The notes under the pieces: generated by a model | Database searches by the model: none | What the model was told of the DNA's origin: nothing | What the model saw: the letters and a program-made list of their open reading frames with translations, nothing else | Part shown: positions 56,832 through 64,000 of the stretch, piece by piece | Layout: the number at the start of each line of letters is the position of its first letter | Position numbering within the stretch: position 1 is the stretch's first letter | Made by a program: the position numbers and the translations under genes | From: Penicillus capitatus | Taxonomy: Eukaryota > Chlorophyta | DNA: 64,000 nucleotides | Assembly: GCA_965649825.1 (NCBI GenBank) | Contig: OZ287698.1 | Coordinates: forward strand, 496,001 to 560,000 | Reading direction: 5' to 3'

Positions 56832-59800
56832 CTGAGGCTGTGATTATGCAAACGAGATACCTCGATCCCGGGCCTCACATTCGGAAACGCTGTCAACGCC
56901 GCGCTGAAAGAAAGAACTCAATGTCGACAAAGGGGTAAGATCTTGTAAAAGGCTTGAGTCTGGAGGCTTAAACTCCATTTGTAGCATGGGCATAGTTTAA
57001 TCGCTTTGATTTCAATCAAATGATAATGTCATGTCAAACAACAGGAACGTGGAGTCAAATGTCCGGCATTTCTTTCTGAATTCGCAACAATACTTGCCGA
57101 AGGCATGGATCAAGAACTCAAAGATAAAATTCTGGATGAATTGACAAGTAGCCGCACTGGGATTTAGGGATAATCCAAGAATGAAGTCATACCAGCTTCA
57201 CAAAACTAGAAAGGCCGAAAAGCAAAAGTAAGACTTTTTGGCTGCTTGAACGCCCGAGAAACCTCAAGAATCTGTAGAAACAAAGACTTCTTTGACCTTT
57301 TGCTGACGAAGAAAGGCTTTCTCCTTGGAAACAGATTTTGAAACTGTCGGCACTATAAGAAGGCCAATTTCCAATGCCAAAGGCTAAGTCTCCAAGAAAA
57401 CGTCTGAATACCACTTCTCTTCAAAATGTAGAACCTGTGGGAGAAGCCGTCTGACACCTGAGTGTATATCATGAGAACAGGAAAGGGCAAACGACTGACA
57501 GCCCAGCACACTCTCTCAGGACTGGGAAGACATAGTGCATCAAAAAGAAGGCCAAGAGAGGGACGCCCCTGAAGAAGGACCATACCAAGAACTCGGACTA
57601 ATGGATACCTCTCCAGCAATGAGGAATCTAAGAACTAATTAATGAAGTCCTAAACGGCAAAAATTAGCTGTCATCTATTGGCTAGTTTCCTGCTGTAAGG
57701 TTAACTTAAGATCCACTCTCCTTAACTTCAGATTGTTAAAAATTCACTTGCAGTGGAAGTCATTCAATGTCATTGCGATCTCACAACCACTAAAGGAACT
57801 TAGACTTGGGCCAATTTCATTTCTAGCCGTTTTTAAGTCGGTTACTTGCTGCTCTTCTGAGATATCGGCCAGCTGGTTATAAAAAAGCACTTCCTATTGA
57901 ATTGGGTATCCAACCCACTCAAGTTGCTGCCACTATTTTATTAAGAACTGATACTGGGGAACTCGGTATTATCTTTTTTGCATTACACCGCACGACTGGC
58001 AAGAGGCAAGAGGCAATAGAGCCACTGAACGATAACATTATGGTCTTCAAAGCTAAAAGCCAACACATGCTCATTCTTGCTTAAACGGTCGTAGCATGTG
58101 TTGGTCCATGCCTGCCTGTCAACTGACGGCATAGGACAACTAATTGAAGAACTCTTCTTGTACACGTCAACTTGAACTTAGTCAATACATGCGCATCGGA
58201 TTCCATTTTTCTTTGACTCGAACTATATCAAGACTGGTTAGACATTACTCGGTCTGTCGTCATCTTACCGAGTTCAATACATCAATGGTTGCGAACTGTC
58301 GACGTCATGATCTGTCATTATCATTATACGTCCATATCACAATTTCTCCTTGTCAGACACATTAATTACTACACAACGATGTCATTTCTCGTCTTGCTAG
58401 GGCCAGATAGATTGCATCGCTCCGTTATCTCTTAATGCTTTGACTGAACTTGCAAATGAGAGAGGGTTCAAGATGGTGAAAGTGAAATGCTAATAGTATC
58501 TAAAGAAAAGCAAACTCTTATATCTCATGGCTGACTTAAAGGATAGATAAAGTCTACGAAGTCACTATCCAGTAAGAAAGATATCTTTTTCCAAAGAACA
58601 GTTTTGATTCGGAATTCAAGAATCTCCAACCGGTTTGACAGTGCAGAGAACAATCGGCCAAAGACCGAACCTGAAGCGTCCAAATTTCGTGTCCGTCAGG
58701 CCTGCAAACAGTTCTTCGTTCAAGCGAGAAAGAAAAAGCGAATACTCACTCTTATCGAGTTTTGTAGAAAACTAATAATCTCTACTGATCGTAGACAGAC
58801 TGCGCACATAGAACAAAATAAGAAATAAAGGTCTCTTCGGTTTGGCTTCTGGCAGAGACAGGCACAACAGAAGCACAGTGGAACTCCACTCATTCTATTT
58901 ACGACACAATGACTCTTCTCCCAGACTAAAGCAATAAATGTTGACAGTCATGGATTATTTGATTCTGTGGACACTTGTATTCTTTGGCTAAAGTTAATGC
59001 ACTGAGATACCTGATCATGTCTGTCTTCAAGTACTTCCTCTCGACATTACATGTAATGTATTAGTCAGTTCATAAGGGTTTGCTTTTCAAACGACTGAGG
59101 GAGCTCTTCAAGGAAGCCTGCTGTCTCCTTGCTGTTCTTAATAGATATCGACTCTTGTATGAACTTCATGGTTGGCAGTGTGAGAGGTTAAATCTTTGCA
59201 GATGATCTCCCCTTTCTCAGAAATTGATACACGGAGTAATGGGCTCGAAGGTCTCCAATCAGCTTTGAATCACCTGAACGACTAGTTCAGAGGAATGATG
59301 ACTGATGCTGTTGTGGGCAACATAAAGCTAATCAGATTTCGCACCTGAGAAAGCTGTGATTACAGACTGGAAACTTTCTGGGATCTCTACTCAATGCAAT
59401 GCTGGCATGTCCTGTTTGAGTGGTCTTGGTCCTGGTGCTGACTAAGTCAACACTTTACTCTTCTTTCCAAACTGCAACAATCATTGCTGTGCAAACAAAT
59501 GTGAAAATTAAACTCTCATCTTATCACGCAGGTGCGCTAAATCCTTATCAAGAATACATCTATCATATTTGCACAGTCTGTTAGTGTCCTTGCCGATCGT
59601 TTTGTTTCAATCATCTCTCTGATTTGATCAAGTTTCATTTCCAGAGAGATGCTCTTGGCACACCGTTTGGAACTTGATTGTGTGCTGCAGCAACGACAGA
59701 CTTTCGAAGAATAAAACCAATAATAGATCCACCAGCATTCGAGTGTATACGTTTGTTCGCGAAGCTTGCCTTTGCCGTTTAGACAGTCAGCTGGATATGC

Positions 59801-61331
59801 AAGAACCGATTGCAAATCGACCGTATTGATAACGCAGAGTATCTTTGCAAGAATCGTGTCTGTTTTGGGTTCTATGTGTGTCATAAATCACAGTCAAACG
59901 GGATGTTCTGGAATGAATACCCATAGATTCCTTCAAAATCTGTCTCCCTTTCACAATGGCTTGTAAGAGCAAGGTCTGCTTGAAAGCATCACACTTCAAC
60001 GATAACTGAACACTGATTTGTTTTAACAATCCCTTCAAGAAGGTAGCAAGATCTTTGCTGAATGCATCGCTTGACATCCAGTCCATAATGGATAACTGTC
60101 CAATCCCGATCCTTCTCTCTTTTTACTGAATCTTGTGCGAGATGGACAGAGACCCACAAGCTATGAGTAATGATTGTTCTTCACATAAGTCTTCTTGCTG
60201 ACGAAGCTTATATTCCTTCTGAGACGATTTCTGTGGATCTATCTGTGCCTTCGATAATCCGATGCCTTCTAAAAAGCAATCCCTCATTTTTGCAGCCACA
60301 ATGTCATGCCTCATAACTGCGCTCAGCAGCACGAGCAACGGAGTCGTCTTTTCAATCTTGCCAATCTGACTGCGGTGACGCTCTTGAACAAGAGCGTTCA
60401 CTTGTCTAAGAACATGATGCAACGCTCTCTGCGGCAAAGACCAGCAGATCGCAGTTAGCGCGCTCGTCAATCACAACAGACGTCATTTCTTTGGTATGTC
60501 TCAGCCTCTTGGAGACTGTTCGGAAGGTTCTCTCTCTATCGACATCGAAATCGATGCCCAAAAGCGGAAAGAAGATGCAGAGCGAAAAAACGAAAGAAGT
60601 TTCGCTCCCTGTGGATATCGCGCAACAAAACAAAACGTTCGAATCTTCGACTGAGTATGTGGCTATGTAAATGATGACAGGTGAAAGGTGACGGACGACG
60701 TAGATCTGTCTCTGTACATATCACACAAGTAATCAGTGCGCTCCTCCACCGACCGAAGTCTGCTTTACCTCTTCACCTCGTCGTCATCTTCAATCAGAAC
60801 GCTCATGAAAGCTTTGACCATACGCGATTATTCATGAATCGTGCTTAACTGAGTGAGTCACGCTGTCATTCTAGAGGGTTACTGTGTGGCCCTGACGATG
60901 GAGGTGACAGATGTGATAGAAGAGGTGATTAGGCGATGCTGACCTCAAAACGACGAAATAAACATGCTCGATGAAAGGAATTGGCTTCAACTGCTCCAAA
61001 TACTTTGGGACATCATATGACTATTTCTTCCTCTGAGTGTCACTTAGAGGTGGCAGATACAGTTACAAAGCACTATGGGCAGAGAATGAGTGTAGTGGTC
61101 TTTTGCATATCTGTATTCTAATGTGACAGCAAAGCTGCCGGTCGTCTTCTATTATTCACTCAAGTGGACCGTTAGATAGGTGGAGGCAGCTTCAAGGATC
61201 TGAAAATGACTCGTTTGACGCCGTATCATCTTCACTCTGCTTCGCGTTGTCAAATCGAACCAGAACATAAGGACGGAACACGGTACATTCTCTCCCTCAA
61301 TTGTCGAAGTGAACTCATTGGTACAACCACG
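56832..61331. other. 4.5 kb AT-rich spacer between the inverted arms
   Basis: No intact known gene. A frame at 57902-58084 (LGIQPTQVAATILLRTDTGE) loosely recalls retroelement RNase H, but too weakly to call. Minus-strand frames at 60470-60123, 60086-59787 and 59884-59537 are helical and could be exons of one unrecognised gene; I could not find a splice pattern that joins them. No long terminal repeats or tRNA seen. Confidence 0.4.
59537..60470 (-). other. Possible unrecognised multi-exon gene in the spacer
   Basis: Three consecutive minus-strand open frames of 99-115 codons lie close together and read as helical, Lys/Leu-rich sequence (for example VMRHDIVAAKMRDCFLEGIG and SSDAFSKDLATFLKGLLKQI). 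No family is recognised and no consistent donor/acceptor pair joins them. It may be a decayed or lineage-specific gene. Confidence 0.25.
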
Positions 61332-62846
61332 GCAATAGCGTCATCGAACTCTATGCGCCCGTTTCCGAGGTGAAGGTTGTCAAGCGGTTACGTCACATCA
61401 CACAATCAGCATGGAGGACAAAAGTAGGACAGCCGTCTGAAGAGAACAGAGACCGTGAGCGGCGTGTAGGAATCTCGATGACGCAGATCCTACGCCATTC
61501 GCGTCGCCGCGACACTTGAAAAGCAAATCGCAACTGTGACGCGGTCAAGACGCCTGAGCGAGTCTCCGCGCGTCTGTCAGACGATTCAAGGCAAATTGAA
61601 CACATTCTGAAATGAATGTGAATTTATACACCGTCAAGCTTGAATCGTAGAGTGCTTTGGTTGCATGTTGGAGGCGTCAGAGGAGAGCCATGGACGCTAG
61701 AGCTCCATCGGGAGCTGGTCTAAGAGCTGCTGACCTCTCGCTGGTGGAACACGCCGCGTGATTTGGAAGATCGACAGAAGACCATCTCATGATGTGCTCA
61801 ACACGTTCCAGATTCTGTTGCCGATTCCACGCATCGGATAGTGTTCGAGATTCGCACCAGGCTGAGTGAGAACGAGCAATCAGTGCTTCCATGTGCACTC
61901 CGATCTCTTCGAGGTCGGAGAGCTGTGATCAATCTTTCATCTGCGCCGCACGCGATCGGGGCCTCGATCAGAATCGACCATTCAAATAACATCCTTCAGG
62001 CAGAGTCTAACATAACGCGGTTCCTGCTTAATCGAGATGCTTGTTTCATGATTGCTAGGTTTGGCTTATCAAAACTGCAAGGAAATAGAGGAACACTGAT
62101 TGAAATATTGATCGTTTTCTATTAATTACACCGCTAACCCAGTGAGTCTTGCTCATTGTCTTTCTTCCTCATCTGCAAGACAATATGTGTTCTTTAGCGG
62201 TAGTCCGTAATCGTCACGTCTTCAGGTTTCACACCAAAGTGTTTGATCCCTGTTCTTCAGAGATGCATGGTACAAAGAAAGAAAGTCTCCTCTCTTAACA
62301 ATCAACCCGCTGAAAAAATCGGTATGCAAAATCGATGCCTCGCCCCCTCACATTCCGGTCGTTTGTTTCTAATTAGGTCGTCTGCATCAAGCATGACACC
62401 TTACGGGCAAAGGAGAAAAAATCAACAGAATTCCGCGTCAAACTGTTCAAGCATTCTGGTTGGGAAGGACCTTATTGTTCAGAATCATTGATCCACTTGA
62501 TCCTCGCCGCGCCGAATGCTTCTTGAAACTGTCAGAAAGTTTGTTTACTCTTTCTTGTGCTCCCCCTCCATGATCTCCCTTAAGTGTTTACAATCCCAGT
62601 ATCACTGAACCTTGTCAATCCTTCTTCTGCAGCCCAGTCGGTTCCTCTTATCTTCCTTGCACGCCCACCCACCCCTGTTTCATTCCGGTCGTGTTATGGG
62701 TTTGACGATCCTTCACCGCTCGCACTTCCTGATCCCGGGCCATCTTCCTTCCGACCTGCTGTATCTTCTTGTTTACCACCATCTGTTTCCATTGCTGAGA
62801 TATTGGCATCGTCCGGCTTGTCGCCACCCTCTGCTGTCGGCGTTTG
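61332..62846. repeat. Right arm of the large inverted repeat
   Basis: Reverse-complement match of 55259-56831, minus the ~60-base segment. It includes the last ~50 codons of the second TRP gene and its 3' flank. Outside the arm the two TRP genes remain homologous but clearly diverged, so the arms have been kept alike, perhaps by gene conversion. Confidence 0.93.
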
Positions 62847-64000
62847 TCCCTTCGTCGTCTTGCTTTCCGTTTCGATCTTCTGAAACATTTTTTGCACCAG
62901 ATGATACAGGTTATCATTCTGCTTCTTCAAATCCGCTTTCAGCTTCTCGTTTTCCTTTTTTATTTCCTTCTTTAGATGCTCGTTTTCCTTCTTCATTTCC
63001 TTTCTCAGATTGTCATCGTGCTTTCTCAATTCAATCTTCAAATTCTCATCTTGTTTTCTCGTTTCCTCTTTCAGAATCTCTTCAGTTTCCTTGATACATG
63101 ACCTACAGAGTACAACGTTAGTTGATCATAAAGAGGCATGCTGTTTTAAGTAAAGAAAACAGCTTCTACTTCATGAAACGTACTTGAACCGATCATCCAA
63201 CATGCGCACCTTTCCCGTCCACGAAGGTATATCGTGAACGGCGCCACCGTCTGCGTACTCCAGAACGCACAAGTACTCACCTGTGTCTTTCCTGTAGCCA
63301 GTGGCAGAGATGTATATCAAATGTCCTTGCGTTCTACAATGTCTTACTCAATCTCCTTTCGCTTCCTGCCTTCAAGCGATGCTTCACAGGCGTCAATGAA
63401 ACTCGCCCTCGCCATCAACATCTGAGACTCTTCCGAACTCTTTGTTTTGTCAAAAGTGTCTCCCATGATGGCGATGAGAAGATTCAACAGCAGGATGACA
63501 GCAACGATCATGTACAAGCCGAAGAATAGAGTGAAGAGGGGAGTGAAGAAACGATTCACGTCAGGAAACTGCAAATGAAAACGCTGATCAATGCCGACTG
63601 TCAAGAGGGGACTACCTCGGCTTCAAAATCCCCAAAAAGGGCATAGAAGAGGGTCAGCAAGCTATTGGGTAAAGAATCGTAGTCTCTAAGGACATCTTCA
63701 TGTCTTTCACTGTCGTCATTGATGCCCGGCACATCATCTGCAGGTGCATGTCGATGGAGGATGTGCAGTGCCAGTCCGAATCCGAAGACAACTGCAAACG
63801 ACAACACCAAGAAGGCGAAGCAGTCGACGATAACATTCCTGACCATCAACACCAGAGCACCAAAACTTTGAAATGGTTGCGCGAAATACCAGGCCTGTGA
63901 TGAACAGAAGATATCATTGAAAATCCGACATGGCTGGAATGACCTTCGTGGACATCAGTACGGCTTCCAATGCCAGTGTCGCTGAAAGTGCTTGATCCAA
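62694..64000 (-). CDS. Second propeller-TRP channel paralog, 3' part (continues beyond window)
   Basis: Minus-strand paralog of the gene at 49509-55408, visible from S4/S5 onward. Exons read LDQALSATLALEAVLMSTK, AWYFAQPFQSFGALVLMVRN, pore segment LLTLFYALFGDFEAE, S6 MIVAVILLLNLLIAIMGDTF, a linker (KDTGEYLCVLEYADGGAVHD) and a coiled coil (RKHDDNLRKEMKKENEHLKK), ending EGSSNP at 62694. Intron positions match the first gene exactly. The pore region differs (FPDVNRF versus FPGMDGG after the intron), so conductance may differ. The final ~50 codons are almost identical to the paralog because they lie in the inverted arm. Confidence 0.85.

Noticed and set aside
57902-58084. Retroelement RNase H fragment in the spacer
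   Set aside because: Only one short stretch resembles it; no catalytic residues, reverse transcriptase or LTR could be found.

Overview
The window is nuclear DNA of a unicellular eukaryote with a very compact, intron-containing genome. Almost every gene recognised here is cut by GT-AG introns of about 38 to 60 bases, placed by keeping the reading frame and the protein family intact. A minority of introns use GC-AG. The organism is or was photosynthetic: there is a state-transition-type (STN7/STN8/Stt7) protein kinase, a plant-like o-succinylbenzoyl-CoA ligase of the phylloquinone pathway, and a small protein with a transit-peptide-like N-terminus. It also has peroxisomes, a TRP-type cation channel and a CUB-like secreted protein, so it is an alga or algal-type protist rather than a land plant. 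The lineage cannot be fixed from this window.

Layout. 1-19 kb is dense: TTC27 (5' end outside), LSM2, a DMT transporter, PEX2, a GDP-mannose-type transporter, an AAE14/MenE-like ligase ending in a peroxisomal AKL tail, the Qb-SNARE VTI1 with two alternative last exons, a WW/tail-anchor protein, a second GDP-mannose-type transporter, a probable plastid protein, two tandem four-membrane-span paralogs, SEC15, RPL15 and a CUB-like protein. Divergent start codons are as little as 57 bases apart and some 3' ends overlap.

19-31 kb is accessory: two intact sigma-like glutathione S-transferases with matching promoters (one with an 84-base tandem repeat), two decayed GST copies, a cytochrome P450 and long stretches without genes.

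31-47.9 kb returns to dense housekeeping: Derlin, eIF2-gamma, an STN7-type kinase fused in frame to three FF domains, histone H3 with a 3' stem-loop, a single-pass LRR receptor, the bifunctional purine enzyme ATIC/PurH, the NEDD8 E1 regulatory subunit NAE1 and UNC50.

49.5-64 kb holds a 1740-residue beta-propeller/TRP channel gene and, tail to tail on the other strand, the 3' part of a paralog. Their ends lie in near-identical inverted arms of about 1.5 kb around a 4.5 kb spacer.

Functional links: PEX2 and the AKL-tailed ligase point to an active peroxisome; the sugar transporters, VTI1, SEC15, Derlin and UNC50 are secretory-pathway genes; the GST/P450 block looks like a detoxification cluster. 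The best candidates for something new are the kinase-FF fusion, the alternative VTI1 tail exons and the propeller-TRP inverted duplication.
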